Of a DNA stretch of 64,000 nt, positions 51,768-62,124 are shown one piece after another. A program made the translations under genes and the position numbers. Positions within the stretch are counted from its first letter, which is position 1. Every line of letters begins with the position of its first letter. The notes beneath the pieces are model-generated. The model saw nothing but the letters and a program-made list of their open reading frames with translations. It did not search any database and was not told where the DNA came from. The stretch comes from Caenibius sp. WL (lineage in GTDB: Bacteria; Pseudomonadota; Alphaproteobacteria; Sphingomonadales; Sphingomonadaceae), in NCBI RefSeq assembly GCF_019803445.1, contig NZ_CP081844.1, positions 1 through 64,000 on the forward strand, in the 5' to 3' direction.

Positions 51768-54032
51768 TCAGCCCACCACCCCGGCAGCGGCCAGCACGGC
51801 CAATTGCAGGATATCGGGCGCGATGGAGGTCATCGGAACGATCTGCACCGGCTTTTCCATGCCGATCAGCATCGGGCCGATGGTGGCGTTGCCGCCCAGT
51901 TCGCGCAGCAGCTTGGCCGAAACGTTGGCCGATTGCAGGCCCGGCATGATCAGCACATTGGCCCGCTGCGACAGGCGGCTGAACGGATAGTTCGCCATGA
52001 CGCGCGGGTTGAGCGCGGCATCGGGGGCCATTTCGCCTTCGTATTCGAAGCCCGGATTTTCGGCATCGAGAATCGCCACCGCATCGCGGATCGGCTCCAG
52101 CCATTTGCCCGAAGGATTGCCGAAAGTGGAGAAGCTGAGAAAGGCCACACGCGGTTCGTGGCCCAGCCGGCGGGCCACAGCGGCGGTTTCCTTGGCGATA
52201 TGCGCCAGTTCCTCTGCCGTCGGGCGTTCGTTGATCGTCGTATCGGCGAGGAATACGGTGTAGTCCTTGCCGATCATCAGATGGATGCCGAACGGCACCT
52301 GGCCCGGCTTGTGATCGAGCACCAGCTGCACTTCGCGCATGGTCTGGGCGAAGGGGCGCGTCAGCCCCGTGATCAGCGCATCCGCATGGCCCAGCGCGAC
52401 CAGCAGAGCGCCGAAGACGTTGCGATCCTGATTGACCGTGCGACGCACGTCACGCTCGCGATAGCCCCGGCGCTGTAGCCGTTTGTAGAGATAATCGACC
52501 ATTTCCGGCACGTGGATCGAATGGGCGGAATTCTCGATCTCGTAGCTCTGCGGATCGTCCACGCCCAGTTCGGCCAGTTTGTCGAGCACGGCCTGCGTGC
52601 GGCCGACCAGCACCGGCGTGCCATAGCCGAAATCACGGAACTGGATCGCCGCGCGCAGGACGATTTCCTCCTCCGCTTCGGCGAAGACCACCCGCTTCGG
52701 ATTGCGTTTCAGTTCCTCGAACACCTGGGTCAGCACGCTCGTCGTCGGGTTGAGCCGTTCCTTGAGGGTCTGGCGATAGGCGTCGAAATCCTCGATTGGG
52801 CTCTGCGCCACGCCCGAATCCATCGCCGCCTTGGCCACGGCGGAAGAAACCCGTTCGATCAGACGCGGATCGAACGGCGCGGGAATGATGTATTCCACGC
52901 CAAACTGGTGGTTCCGGCCATAAGCGGCGGCCACTTCTTCCGGCACGCGTTCGCGCGCCAGCGCGGCAATCGCTTCGGCGGCGGCGATCTTCATTTCCTC
53001 GTTGATCGCGGTCGCCTGCACATCCAGCGCACCGCGGAAAATGAACGGGAAACCCAGCACGTTGTTCACCTGGTTCGGATAGTCCGAACGGCCGGTGGCG
53101 ACGATAGCATCGGGGCGCACTTCCCGCGCTTCGGGCGGGGTGATTTCCGGATCGGGATTGGCCATGGCGAAAATGATCGGCCTGGGGGCCATGGTCTTGA
53201 CCATCTCCTGCGTCACCGCGCCTTTCGCGGAGAGGCCGAGGAAGATATCGGCGCCTTTCAGCGCTTCGGCCAGCGTGCGGACATCGGTTTCGATCGCGTG
53301 GGCCGATTTGAACTGGTCGACATTCTCACGCCCGCGATAGATCACGCCCTTGGTGTCGCAGACGGTGACGTTCTCGTGGCGCACGCCCATCGACTTGATC
53401 AGCGCGGTGCAGGCGAGCGCCGAAGCGCCCGCGCCGTTGACCACGACTTTCACATCCTCGAACTTGCGGCCCGTCAGGTAGCAGGCGTTGATCAGGCCGG
53501 CGGCGGCAATGATGGCGGTGCCGTGTTGATCGTCATGCATGACGGGGATGTTCATCCGATCACGCAGGGCCTGCTCGATAATGAAGCATTCGGGCGCCTT
53601 GATATCTTCAAGGTTGATGCCACCGAAGCTCGGCTCCATCATCGCGATCGCTTCGATCAGCGCCTGCGGATCGGTGGAATCCAGCTCGATATCGATGGAA
53701 TCGACATCGGCGAAACGCTTGAACAGGACTGCCTTGCCTTCCATCACCGGCTTCGACGCCAGCGCGCCCAGATTGCCGAGGCCGAGAATAGCCGTACCGT
53801 TGGAAATCACCGCCACGAGATTGCTGCGCGCGGTGTACTTGGCGGCCAGTGCCGGATCGCGGGCGATCGCTTCCACCGGTGCGGCGACGCCCGGCGAATA
53901 GGCCAGGCTCAGATCGCGCTGGGTGGCCATCGGCTTCGACGCCACGATCTCGATCTTACCGGGGCGGATGGTTTCGTGGTAGAAAAGCGCCTCGCGCTCA
54001 GAAAAACTCACTTTGTTCCCGTCACCGGACAA
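51768..54032 (-). CDS. maeB: NADP-dependent malic enzyme with phosphotransacetylase-like domain
   Basis: Decarboxylates malate to pyruvate with NADP+, giving NADPH and linking the TCA cycle to gluconeogenesis. The 754-residue protein is the two-domain form: a malic-enzyme domain (about 1-430; SYSPGVAAPVEAIA, the Lys/Asp region DDQHGTAIIAAAG and the NADP motif NGAGASALACTALIKS) and a C-terminal PTA-like domain (about 445-754) that is regulatory in homologues. The TTG at 54032 is preceded by AAAAGGAGA at 6 bp, which decides the start. It is divergent from mutS. Confidence 0.95.
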   Translation of the reverse strand: MSGDGNKVSFSEREALFYHETIRPGKIEIVASKPMATQRDLSLAYSPGVAAPVEAIARDPALAAKYTARSNLVAVISNGTAILGLGNLGALASKPVMEGKAVLFKRFADVDSIDIELDSTDPQALIEAIAMMEPSFGGINLEDIKAPECFIIEQALRDRMNIPVMHDDQHGTAIIAAAGLINACYLTGRKFEDVKVVVNGAGASALACTALIKSMGVRHENVTVCDTKGVIYRGRENVDQFKSAHAIETDVRTLAEALKGADIFLGLSAKGAVTQEMVKTMAPRPIIFAMANPDPEITPPEAREVRPDAIVATGRSDYPNQVNNVLGFPFIFRGALDVQATAINEEMKIAAAEAIAALARERVPEEVAAAYGRNHQFGVEYIIPAPFDPRLIERVSSAVAKAAMDSGVAQSPIEDFDAYRQTLKERLNPTTSVLTQVFEELKRNPKRVVFAEAEEEIVLRAAIQFRDFGYGTPVLVGRTQAVLDKLAELGVDDPQSYEIENSAHSIHVPEMVDYLYKRLQRRGYRERDVRRTVNQDRNVFGALLVALGHADALITGLTRPFAQTMREVQLVLDHKPGQVPFGIHLMIGKDYTVFLADTTINERPTAEELAHIAKETAAVARRLGHEPRVAFLSFSTFGNPSGKWLEPIRDAVAILDAENPGFEYEGEMAPDAALNPRVMANYPFSRLSQRANVLIMPGLQSANVSAKLLRELGGNATIGPMLIGMEKPVQIVPMTSIAPDILQLAVLAAAGVVG

Positions 54033-54144
54033 GGGCAGTCTCCTTTTCGTTACAGTCGCGATAACCGGTGAAGAGCAAAAGCGATAGGGGAAAGCTGCGT
54101 TCGGGCGCTTCCCGAATCGCATCGTGGCCCGCTACCGCATAATC

Positions 54145-56751
54145 ATGGCCGCAACCGCTTCCCCGATGATGGCGCAATACCTCGTTCTGAAGGAACGGGC
54201 GGGCGATTGCCTGCTGTTCTACCGGATGGGCGACTTCTTCGAACTGTTCTTCGACGATGCCAAACTGGCTGCGCAAATCCTCGATATCGCGCTGACCAGC
54301 CGGGGCGAACACGATGGCAAGCCGATCCCGATGTGCGGGGTGCCGGTGCATGCGGCGGAAAACTACCTTGCCCGGCTGATAAAGGGCGGATGCCGCGTGG
54401 CCATCGCCGAACAGATCGAAACGCCCGAGGAAGCGAAGAAACGCGGCGGATCGAAAGCGCTGGTGGCGCGCGATATCGTGCGCTTCGTCACCGCCGGGAC
54501 GCTGACGGAAGAAGCGCTGCTCGAACCGCGCCGGGCCAATGTCCTCGCCGCAACGTGCGAAGTGCGCGGAATGATCGGAATCGCCGCCTGCGACATCTCC
54601 ACCGGGCGGATGGAACTGGAAGAATGCCCGCCCGAACGCAGGGGCGCCGCGCTCGCCCGGCTGGGCGCGAGCGAACTGGTCGGCCCGGATGGCTGGGAAC
54701 AGGCGCCCGACGGGATCATTCCCCGCCCCCGCAGCCATTTTGCCAGCGACGAAGGCGATGCCCGGCTGAAAGCGATCCACGGCGTTGCCACGCTGGATGG
54801 GTTCGGCCAGTTTTCGCGGGCGATGCTGGCGGCGGCGGGCGGGCTGATCGCCTATCTCGATCATGTCGGCTGCGGCAAGCTGCCGCTGCTGCTGCCCCCC
54901 GTGGTGCGCGCGGGCGACGCGCGGCTGGCGATGGACGAAGCGACGCGCGGCAGCCTCGAAATCCTCGAAGCGCAGCAGGGTGGGCGCAAGGGCAGCCTGA
55001 TCGCGGCGGTGGACCGCTGCGTGACCGGCGCGGGCGCGCGCCTGCTGGCGGACGATCTTGCCTCCCCGCTCACCGATGCCCGTGCGATCGAGGAACGGCT
55101 GGGCATGGTCCAGTGGCTGCATGACGATCCGCTGCTGCGCGGCGATCTGCGCGCCGTATTGCGCGCGCTGCCCGATGTCGGCCGGGCGCTGGGCCGTGTG
55201 GTCGCCGGGCGCGGCAGCCCCCGCGATCTGGGCCAGATCCGCGATGGCCTTGCCGAAGCCAGGCGTATCCGCGATCATCTCGACGGGCGCGAAGGCCTGC
55301 CCGCGCTGGCGGCCGCGCTACTGCCTGCTCTGGGCGGCCATGGGGCCCTGGTCGATCTCTATGCGCAGGCGCTGGTCCCCGCCCCGCCGACGGAACGCAA
55401 TCAGGGCGGTTTCATCGCCGAAGGATACGATGCCTCGCTCGACGAGCTGCGCCGCGCCTCAGGCAATTCGCGCCGGGCGATTGCCGCGCTGGAAGCCAAA
55501 TATCGCGACGAAACCGGCATTGCCGCGCTGAAAATCAAGCATAACGGCGTGCTCGGCTACTTCATCGAAGTGCCCGCCAAGCATGCCGATGCGCTGATGG
55601 CGCCCGACAGCGGCTTCACCCACCGGCAGACCATGGCGGGGGCGGTGCGGTTCAATTCGCTGGTGCTGCATGAGGAAGCGACCCGGATCGCCGAAGCGGG
55701 CGGCCGTGCGCTGGCGCTGGAGGAAGCGCATTTCGAACAGTTGATCGCCCGTGCAGTGGAGGATCGCCACGCCATCGCCGCCACCGCCGAAGCTCTCGCC
55801 CGGATCGATGTCGCCGCCGGACTGGCCGAACGCGCGGCGGAGGGCGGCTGGTGCCGCCCGGATATCGTGGAAGAGCGCAGCCTTGCCATCGAAGGCGGCC
55901 GCCATCCGGTGGTGGAAGATGCCTTGACGATCAGCGGCGAGCGCTTCGTCGCCAACGATTGCGTGCTCGCCCCGCAGGATCGGCTGTGGCTGATCGGCGG
56001 CCCGAACATGGGCGGTAAATCGACGTTCCTGCGCCAGAACGCATTGATCGTGCTGCTGGCGCAGGCTGGCAGCTACGTCCCCGCCACCCGCGCCACTATC
56101 GGTCTGGTCGACCGGCTGTTCAGCCGGGTCGGCGCGTCGGACAACCTCGCACGCGGGCGTTCCACCTTCATGGTCGAAATGGTCGAAACGGCGGCCATTC
56201 TGGCGCAGGCGACCGAACGCAGCTTCGTCATCCTCGATGAAGTGGGGCGTGGCACCTCCACGTATGACGGGCTGGCGCTCGCCTGGGCGGTGGTGGAAGC
56301 GGTGCACGAAACGACGCGCTGCCGCTGTCTCTTCGCCACGCATTACCACGAACTCGCGCGGCTGGCCGAAAGCTGCGACGCGCTTTCGCTCCACCATGTC
56401 CGTGCGCGCGAATGGAAAGGCGATCTGGTGCTGCTGCACGAGTTGGCAGAAGGCCCGGCAGACCGCTCCTACGGCCTCGCCGTGGCGCGGCTGGCGGGCA
56501 TCCCCGCCCCGGTGATCGCCCGCGCCAAGACCGTGCTCGACCGGCTGGAAAAGGGGCGCGCGGAAACCGGCGGGCTGGCTGCGGGACTGGGCGAATTGCC
56601 GCTGTTCGCCGCTGCCGCGCAGGCACAAGCCGAACAGAGCGACACTTTGCGGGAAAAGCTGCAGGATCTCGATATCGACGCGCTATCCCCGCGCGAGGCG
56701 CTCGACCTGCTGTATGATCTCAAGCGCGAGGCCGGGGCCGGCGATATCTGA
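54145..56751 (+). CDS. mutS: DNA mismatch repair protein MutS
   Basis: Recognises mismatches and starts repair with MutL. 868 residues from the ATG at 54145 ([16 protein letters not shown]), which begins domain I with the mismatch-recognising Phe in [11 protein letters not shown] (Phe-x-Glu). The Walker [10 protein letters not shown], is near residues 619-627; Walker B is [10 protein letters not shown] and the signature ends with ATHYHEL. An upstream GTG at 54124 is also in frame. It sits next to maeB as in many Alphaproteobacteria. Confidence 0.97.
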   Translation: MAATASPMMAQYLVLKERAGDCLLFYRMGDFFELFFDDAKLAAQILDIALTSRGEHDGKPIPMCGVPVHAAENYLARLIKGGCRVAIAEQIETPEEAKKRGGSKALVARDIVRFVTAGTLTEEALLEPRRANVLAATCEVRGMIGIAACDISTGRMELEECPPERRGAALARLGASELVGPDGWEQAPDGIIPRPRSHFASDEGDARLKAIHGVATLDGFGQFSRAMLAAAGGLIAYLDHVGCGKLPLLLPPVVRAGDARLAMDEATRGSLEILEAQQGGRKGSLIAAVDRCVTGAGARLLADDLASPLTDARAIEERLGMVQWLHDDPLLRGDLRAVLRALPDVGRALGRVVAGRGSPRDLGQIRDGLAEARRIRDHLDGREGLPALAAALLPALGGHGALVDLYAQALVPAPPTERNQGGFIAEGYDASLDELRRASGNSRRAIAALEAKYRDETGIAALKIKHNGVLGYFIEVPAKHADALMAPDSGFTHRQTMAGAVRFNSLVLHEEATRIAEAGGRALALEEAHFEQLIARAVEDRHAIAATAEALARIDVAAGLAERAAEGGWCRPDIVEERSLAIEGGRHPVVEDALTISGERFVANDCVLAPQDRLWLIGGPNMGGKSTFLRQNALIVLLAQAGSYVPATRATIGLVDRLFSRVGASDNLARGRSTFMVEMVETAAILAQATERSFVILDEVGRGTSTYDGLALAWAVVEAVHETTRCRCLFATHYHELARLAESCDALSLHHVRAREWKGDLVLLHELAEGPADRSYGLAVARLAGIPAPVIARAKTVLDRLEKGRAETGGLAAGLGELPLFAAAAQAQAEQSDTLREKLQDLDIDALSPREALDLLYDLKREAGAGDI

Positions 56752-56778
56752 CCCCGGCACCCACGCCTCCGCCGTTCC

Positions 56779-57648
56779 TCACATCGTGGGGACGGGTTCG
56801 CTCCCCGAATAATCATAGAAGCCGCGCCCGCTCTTGCGGCCGAGCCAGCCCGCTTCGACATATTTGCGCAGGATCGGCGCCGGGCGATACTTCGGATCGC
56901 CAGTGCTGTCCTGCAGGACCTTGACGATTTCGAGGCAGGTATCGAGCCCGATGAAATCGGCCAGTTCCAGCGGCCCCATCGGATGGCTGAGGCCGAGCTT
57001 GCACCCCTTGTCGATATCGGCGACGCCCGCCGTGCCGGTGCCCAGCACAAATGCCGCTTCGTTCAGCATCGGCACGAGAATGCGGTTGACGATGAAGCCG
57101 GGTTCATCCTGCGACTGGACCACCGTCTTGCCGATGGCCTGCGCGAATGCCCGCACTTTGTCGAGCGTTGCGGGCGCGGTGGCGAGGCCGGGAATGATTT
57201 CCACCAGTTGCATCACCGGCACCGGGTTGAAGAAGTGCACCCCGATGAACCGCGCCGGGTCCGGGCTGGCGGCGGCCATGCGGGTGATCGGGATCGAGCT
57301 GGTGTTGCTGGCGAGAATCGCCCCTTCGCCCAGCACTTCACCCACGGCGGCGAAAATCTTGCGCTTGATATCCTCCCGCTCGGTCGCCGCTTCGATAATC
57401 ATGTCGGCAGCGGCCATCGGCGCATAGTCCGCGCTGGGGGTGATCCGCGCCAGCGCCGCGTCGGCATCGGCGGCGGTGATCTTTTCCTTGTCCACCTGGC
57501 GGGCAAGCTGCTTGGCGATGTTCGCCTTCGCCTTTTCGGCAATGGCGATATCGACATCGCACAGCACCACATCCAGCCCGGCCTGGGCGCATGTCTGGGC
57601 AATGCCCGTGCCCATCAGCCCCGCACCGATCACCCCGATTGTCTTCAT
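56779..57648 (-). CDS. 3-hydroxybutyryl-CoA dehydrogenase
   Basis: 289 residues. [20 protein letters not shown] is the NAD(P)-binding motif, [17 protein letters not shown] is the family signature with the catalytic His, and [20 protein letters not shown] follows. It oxidises (S)-3-hydroxybutyryl-CoA or reduces acetoacetyl-CoA, in butyrate or polyhydroxybutyrate metabolism. ATG 57648 gives the normal start MKTIGVIG; the frame begins 18 bp earlier. It is convergent with mutS across 27 bp. Confidence 0.93.
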   Translation of the reverse strand: MKTIGVIGAGLMGTGIAQTCAQAGLDVVLCDVDIAIAEKAKANIAKQLARQVDKEKITAADADAALARITPSADYAPMAAADMIIEAATEREDIKRKIFAAVGEVLGEGAILASNTSSIPITRMAAASPDPARFIGVHFFNPVPVMQLVEIIPGLATAPATLDKVRAFAQAIGKTVVQSQDEPGFIVNRILVPMLNEAAFVLGTGTAGVADIDKGCKLGLSHPMGPLELADFIGLDTCLEIVKVLQDSTGDPKYRPAPILRKYVEAGWLGRKSGRGFYDYSGSEPVPTM

Positions 57649-57748
57649 CCGTCTCATCCCTCGCAAACGCAGTCCTATGCGTGCCTAGCGGGCATGGCAG
57701 GGGTTGGCTAGAGGATGATGGCGTGCGCCCGGGAGCGCCCCGAGCCGG

Positions 57749-58318
57749 TCAGCGGTTCGCGCCCGGCACCCACAGCACATCGCCCGTGGCCGCGGCGTTG
57801 ATCGCGCGCGAAAGGACGAAGAGATAGTCCGACAGGCGATTGACGTAGGCCAGCGCCGCCGGATTGACCGGCTCCTGCGCCGCCAGTGCCGTCATGCAGC
57901 GTTCCGCCCGCCGCGCCACGGCGCGGGCGAGATGGATACGCGCCGCCGCTTCGCTGCCGCCGGGCAGAATGAAACTGCGCAGCGGTTCCAGATCCGCGTT
58001 TGCCGCGTCGATCGCCTGTTCGAGCCAGGCCACCTGTCCCGGCACGATGCGCAGCACCATTTCCGATGGGGTGAAGTCCTCCCCCGGCGTGGCGATATCG
58101 GCACCCAGATCGAACAGATCGTTCTGGATGCGGGTCAGCGTCGCGGCGTGGCCATCTGCGCCCAGCGCGCAGACGGCAAGGCCGATGGCGCTGTTCGCTT
58201 CATCCACGGTGCCGATCGCTTCCATCCGCGCGGCATGCTTCGCCACGCGCGAACCGTCGACCAGACCGGTCGTGCCCGCATCACCCGTGCGGGTGTAGAT
58301 CTTGTTGAGCTTGACCAC
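57749..58318 (-). CDS. PduO-type ATP:cob(I)alamin adenosyltransferase
   Basis: 189 residues. TRTGDAGTTGLVDGSRVAKHA at the N-terminus is the ATP-binding PduO motif, and IHLARAVARRAERCMTAL is the conserved RTxxRRAER-like helix. It makes adenosylcobalamin from ATP and cob(I)alamin, for enzymes such as methylmalonyl-CoA mutase. The downstream HIG1 gene is upstream in transcription, 5 bp away. Confidence 0.94.
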   Translation of the reverse strand: MVKLNKIYTRTGDAGTTGLVDGSRVAKHAARMEAIGTVDEANSAIGLAVCALGADGHAATLTRIQNDLFDLGADIATPGEDFTPSEMVLRIVPGQVAWLEQAIDAANADLEPLRSFILPGGSEAAARIHLARAVARRAERCMTALAAQEPVNPAALAYVNRLSDYLFVLSRAINAAATGDVLWVPGANR

Positions 58319-58323
58319 GGAAA

Positions 58324-58557
58324 TCAGCGCGCGATGGCGAGGATCAGCGCCACAACGACAATCGCCAGCGCCTGATACTTCACGCGGGCGAACATCATCT
58401 GGTTTTGCCGCAACTGCATCGGCGAAGCTTCCGTGCTGTTCGGATCGCGGTCGACCTCTTCCCGGGCGCTTTGCAGGAAAGCCACGACACCGCGCACCAG
58501 CGACACCACGACCATGATCAGCAGGACGATCAGCAGCGGAATGAGGATATAGTTCAT
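58324..58557 (-). CDS. Twin-transmembrane HIG1-domain protein
   Basis: 77 residues with two membrane helices (about 3-22 and 55-75) joined by a charged loop, the HIG1/DUF1049-like layout. The segment MQLRQNQMMFARVKYQALAI carries the (Q/I)x3(H/R)xRx3Q-type pattern. HIG1 proteins bind respiratory supercomplexes, in particular cytochrome oxidase. Its ATG overlaps the gluQ stop by four bases. Confidence 0.85.
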   Translation of the reverse strand: MNYILIPLLIVLLIMVVVSLVRGVVAFLQSAREEVDRDPNSTEASPMQLRQNQMMFARVKYQALAIVVVALILAIAR

Positions 58558-59402
58558 GACACAGAACTTACGCTTTCGCTGAGCGAAATACCAGCGGGGA
58601 AGTCATGCCCGCGCAAGGCCTCCGCCAGGGCAAGGCCATCCTCCCCCGCCCGCCGTCTGTCCGCCAGCGAGGGCGAGCCGCGCCGCTTGGCCAGCTTGCG
58701 GCCGTCTTCCTCCACCAGCAGCGGGTGATGGTGCCAGCGCGGCACCGGCAGATCGAGCAGGGCCTGCAACAGGCGGTGGATATGCGTGGCGGCGAACAGG
58801 TCCATGCCCCGCGTCACCAGCGCGATCCCGTCCGCCGCGTCGTCCAGCGTTGCCGCCAGATGATAGCTGGCGGGCGCTTCCTTGCGCAGGATCACCACAT
58901 CGCCGAACAGATCGGGCCGGGCCATCTGCATACCTGCGCGCGCATCATCCCATGTCAGAGGCCCAGCCAGCGCCATCGCCCGGGCCATATCCAGCCGCCA
59001 GGCGATGTCCTCCGTAGCGGAATCGGGCGGATTGCGGCGGCAGGTGCCGGGATAGACCGGCCCATCCGGCCCCATCGCCGTGGCCGCAGCGGCGATTTCC
59101 GCCCGGGTACAGCGGCAGGGATAGAGCAGGCCCATGGCCCTGAGCCGATCGCCCGCCGCGGCATAGGCGACCAGGCGGTGCGACTGGGTGATGTCTTCAT
59201 CCCAATCCAGCCCCAGCCAGCGCAAATCGGCGCGGAAGGCATCGGCCAGTTCGGGGCGGGAGCGGACCCCGTCGATATCTTCGATCCGCAGCAGGAACGC
59301 ACCGCCGCCCGCCCGCGCCAGATCGTGCGCGACAATCGCCGCATAAGCATGGCCGAGATGGAGCGGCCCGTTGGGGCTGGGAGCAAAACGCGTGCGGATC
59401 AT
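58554..59402 (-). CDS. gluQ: Glutamyl-Q tRNA(Asp) synthetase
   Basis: Adds glutamate to queuosine 34 of tRNA-Asp. 282 residues of the GlxRS fold without the anticodon-binding domain. APSPNGPLHLGHAY carries the HIGH-like motif, KLAKRRGS the KMSKS-like motif, and the zinc-binding insertion is CRCTRAEI with a Cys later in YPGTCRR. It is the first gene of a run with HIG1 and PduO genes. Confidence 0.94.
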   Translation of the reverse strand: MIRTRFAPSPNGPLHLGHAYAAIVAHDLARAGGGAFLLRIEDIDGVRSRPELADAFRADLRWLGLDWDEDITQSHRLVAYAAAGDRLRAMGLLYPCRCTRAEIAAAATAMGPDGPVYPGTCRRNPPDSATEDIAWRLDMARAMALAGPLTWDDARAGMQMARPDLFGDVVILRKEAPASYHLAATLDDAADGIALVTRGMDLFAATHIHRLLQALLDLPVPRWHHHPLLVEEDGRKLAKRRGSPSLADRRRAGEDGLALAEALRGHDFPAGISLSESVSSVS

Positions 59403-59502
59403 CCGCTTATCCGGTAAAATAGTCTGTGGATTGGCGGTGTGTCACAGACTTGACGCCTTTTGCTGCAAATGCTCCCTTCGACGGCATCGGGGAGGACATC
59501 CT

Positions 59503-60111
59503 ATGTTCAAGGCCGAACTGATCGAGCGGGTTGCCCACTTCCGCAGCGCGGATGACGATCCCCTGCGCGATCCGGCCCATTGCCCCGCGCTCGTGCTCAA
59601 TGCCGACTATACGCCGCTGTCCTACTACCCCCTCAGCCTGTGGCCGTGGCAGACGGCGGTGAAAGCGGTGTTTCTCGAACGCGTGGACATTGTCGCCAAT
59701 TATGAGCGCGAGGTCCATTCCCCCTCCCTCGACATGAAGATCCCGTCGGTGATCGCGCTGCGGCAATTTGTCAAACCCAGCGAATTTCCCGCTTTTACCC
59801 GTTTCAATGTCTTCCTGCGCGACAAGTTTTCCTGCCAGTATTGCGGCACGCCCAAGCATCTGACTTTCGACCATGTGATCCCGCGCCGCCTGGGCGGGCG
59901 CACGACATGGGAAAACGTCGCCACGGCCTGTGCCCCCTGCAATCTGCGCAAGGGCGGACGGACGCCCGAACAGGCCAACATGCCGCTGCTGACTCTGCCG
60001 ATCCGCCCGACAAGCTGGCACTTGCAGGAGCGCGGCCGCGCGTTTCCGCCCAATTATCTGCACGAAACCTGGCGCGACTGGTTGTACTGGGATGTCGAAC
60101 TGGAAGCCTGA
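59503..60111 (+). CDS. HNH-type nuclease family protein
   Basis: 202 residues. After a long N-terminal region (RVAHFRSADDDPLRDPAHCPALVLNADYTPLSYYPLSLWPW) the HNH domain begins with FSCQYCGTPKHLTFDHVIPRRLGGRTTWENVATACAPCNLRKG, with zinc-binding CxxC pairs and the catalytic His and Asn. Family members occur widely in Alphaproteobacteria as single genes and no role is firm. GGGGAGG lies 8 bp upstream of the ATG. Confidence 0.92.
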   Translation: MFKAELIERVAHFRSADDDPLRDPAHCPALVLNADYTPLSYYPLSLWPWQTAVKAVFLERVDIVANYEREVHSPSLDMKIPSVIALRQFVKPSEFPAFTRFNVFLRDKFSCQYCGTPKHLTFDHVIPRRLGGRTTWENVATACAPCNLRKGGRTPEQANMPLLTLPIRPTSWHLQERGRAFPPNYLHETWRDWLYWDVELEA

Positions 60112-60139
60112 CCCCGGCACCTATCCGGCATGCCACGGT

Positions 60140-60574
60140 TCAGCCGTCGATGATCTTGCTCGCCGGGTGGTGCTTGTCGAGATGTTTCCGGACGATCCGC
60201 AGATTGCGCGAATTGGAGCGAAACAGGAAGTCGAACACATCGCCCGCCACCGGAATGGCGCCCAGCGCGGTATCCACCGCGACATTGCCCGCCATGCGCC
60301 ATAGCTGCCATTTCGACATGCCGAGATTGCGCGCTTCCCACACGATATAGGCGCCCATCGCCGCGGCAATGACATCGCCCGCCACCGGAACCAGCCCGAT
60401 AATCGCGTCCAGTCCCACCGGGCGGTTGAGACCGGGCACGACGAAGCTGCGCTCCATCACTTTTTCCATCGCTTCCAGCCGCTGGCGAACGGCATCGGGA
60501 TGGCTGCCGAGCGGAAGCCCGGCACCCGCCATGCGCGTGGGACGAACAGCACTGACAGCTTCGGGTTGCCGCAT
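60140..60574 (-). CDS. DUF4112 domain protein
   Basis: 144 residues. The characteristic RPVGLDAIIGLVPVAGDVIAAAMGAYIVWEARNLGMS and DTALGAIPVAGDVFDFLFRSNSRNLRIVRKHL form two related hydrophobic hairpins, probably membrane-embedded. Function is unknown. AAGGAGATCGCG before the ATG at 60574 decides the start. It lies after the peptide-binding lipoprotein gene on the same strand. Confidence 0.87.
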   Translation of the reverse strand: MRQPEAVSAVRPTRMAGAGLPLGSHPDAVRQRLEAMEKVMERSFVVPGLNRPVGLDAIIGLVPVAGDVIAAAMGAYIVWEARNLGMSKWQLWRMAGNVAVDTALGAIPVAGDVFDFLFRSNSRNLRIVRKHLDKHHPASKIIDG

Positions 60575-60591
60575 CGCGATCTCCTTCGCGC

Positions 60592-62070
60592 TTATCTGGG
60601 AACGAGCGCCAGCGCCGACAAGGGATGGACTCCCCAGATATTCGGTTCGAACCCTTCCACGTTCCCACGCACCAGCGACCAGCGCAAAGGCACGCCGAAC
60701 GGAATATAGACGTTGGCCGCCATCAATTCGGCTTCCGCTTCGGCCAGCAGCGCCGAAACGCTGCCGACATCGGGCGCGGAAAGCGATTCCGCCACGCGTG
60801 CATCGGCCTCGGGCGAACACAGCCCCGTTTTCAGCCTGCAATTGAACTGGTTGAGATACCAGCTTGCCCCGGCATAGCGCGCTTCTTCATCGATCAGCAC
60901 CAGATCGGCCTTGGCGGGCGCCCGCACCCGCCATGCAGTGATCCCGGCGGCGGCAAGATCGGCGCGCAGGCTTTCGAACACCGTATCCGCCCCCGGCCCC
61001 TCGGGAATGGCGATCGACAGCCGCGCCGGCTGATCGCCATTTTCGGCCCGCCACGCCCGCACTCTCCGCGCCGCTTCGGCCTGCCGCTGGTCCATGGACA
61101 TAGTGGTCCAGCGTTCGCCGACAATACCCAGATCGCGCGGCGTGCCCGGCGCGACCATCCGCGTGGTCGCCTGCCAGCCGCTGACATTGAACGGAGCGAT
61201 CAGCTTGTCACGGTCGATCGCCATGGCCAGCGCTTCCCGCCGCGACGGTTCGGCGAGAAACCCTTCGTCCGAAACGACCCGCAGGCCGAACAACCCGGCC
61301 ACCCGGTCCATCCGCACCGTGCCGCGCGACAGCGGGCCGGTATCGACCAGGGGCAGATATTCGATCCGCCCGCCCAGCACCACGTCGACATCGCCATCGT
61401 TGAACAGGGCGATGGCCTTGCGGGCGGGAAAGGCCCGCACTTCAAGTTCGCGCACATTGTCCAGCCACCCTTCGATGGCGGGCAATCCGCGCCGTTCCGG
61501 CGGAACCGGGATAAGCCGGGCGATATCGCCCTTGCGTTCGACCCGCAGAAGCCCGCTGCCCTTGCCCCCTCGAATCAGGCCGAGTTCGGGCTGGGCCAGC
61601 AATTGCAGCAGATCGGGCATCGGGGAAGACAGGCGGATTTCGACCACTCTCCCAGCCATCGCGCGCACTTCGGAAATGCCCGCAAGATCGAGGCCCAGCG
61701 CGGTCCCGCGCAGTTCGCGCAGGGCCCGGCGCAAGGCATCGCGCACGCTTTCCCCGGTCAGTTCGGCGCCATCGGGCCACGTTCCTTCGCGCATGCGGAA
61801 AATGTAGCTTTTGCCGTCGTCGGTCACGATCCAGCGGTCGGCCAGCGCGGGCGCGACCTGCCCTGCCCCATCGAATCCGACCAGCCCGCCCGCCGTCGCG
61901 CTGCGCAGTTCCTGCGCCGCATCGGGCAACGGCAGAGCCTTGGCATACATGTCTTCCGGCGTGCCGATCAGCACCATGTCCAGCGTGCCGTCATCGCCGA
62001 CCCAGCCGCACGCCGAAACGGTCAATGCCAGCCCGAAAACCAAGGAAAAATGGATGCGACGCAAGGCCAT
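60592..62070 (-). CDS. ABC transporter solute-binding protein, family 5, lipoprotein
   Basis: 492 residues. The signal ends in TVSAC (Cys21), so it is a predicted lipoprotein. The rest is the SBP_bac_5 fold of peptide, nickel and oligosaccharide binding proteins: VAPALADRWIVTDDGKSYIFRMREGTWPDGAELTGESVRDALRR is the canonical pattern. No permease or ATPase gene lies next to it, so it is an orphan. Its stop is 17 bp before the DUF4112 start. Confidence 0.88.
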   Translation of the reverse strand: MALRRIHFSLVFGLALTVSACGWVGDDGTLDMVLIGTPEDMYAKALPLPDAAQELRSATAGGLVGFDGAGQVAPALADRWIVTDDGKSYIFRMREGTWPDGAELTGESVRDALRRALRELRGTALGLDLAGISEVRAMAGRVVEIRLSSPMPDLLQLLAQPELGLIRGGKGSGLLRVERKGDIARLIPVPPERRGLPAIEGWLDNVRELEVRAFPARKAIALFNDGDVDVVLGGRIEYLPLVDTGPLSRGTVRMDRVAGLFGLRVVSDEGFLAEPSRREALAMAIDRDKLIAPFNVSGWQATTRMVAPGTPRDLGIVGERWTTMSMDQRQAEAARRVRAWRAENGDQPARLSIAIPEGPGADTVFESLRADLAAAGITAWRVRAPAKADLVLIDEEARYAGASWYLNQFNCRLKTGLCSPEADARVAESLSAPDVGSVSALLAEAEAELMAANVYIPFGVPLRWSLVRGNVEGFEPNIWGVHPLSALALVPR

Positions 62071-62124
62071 GCCTACGGTCTAGCAGCAAGCCGCAGCCCG
62101 GTCAGCGGCAAAGCGCGCTGCCGA

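Noticed and set aside
52512-54071. Plus-strand frame of 519 codons
   Set aside because: Antisense to maeB.
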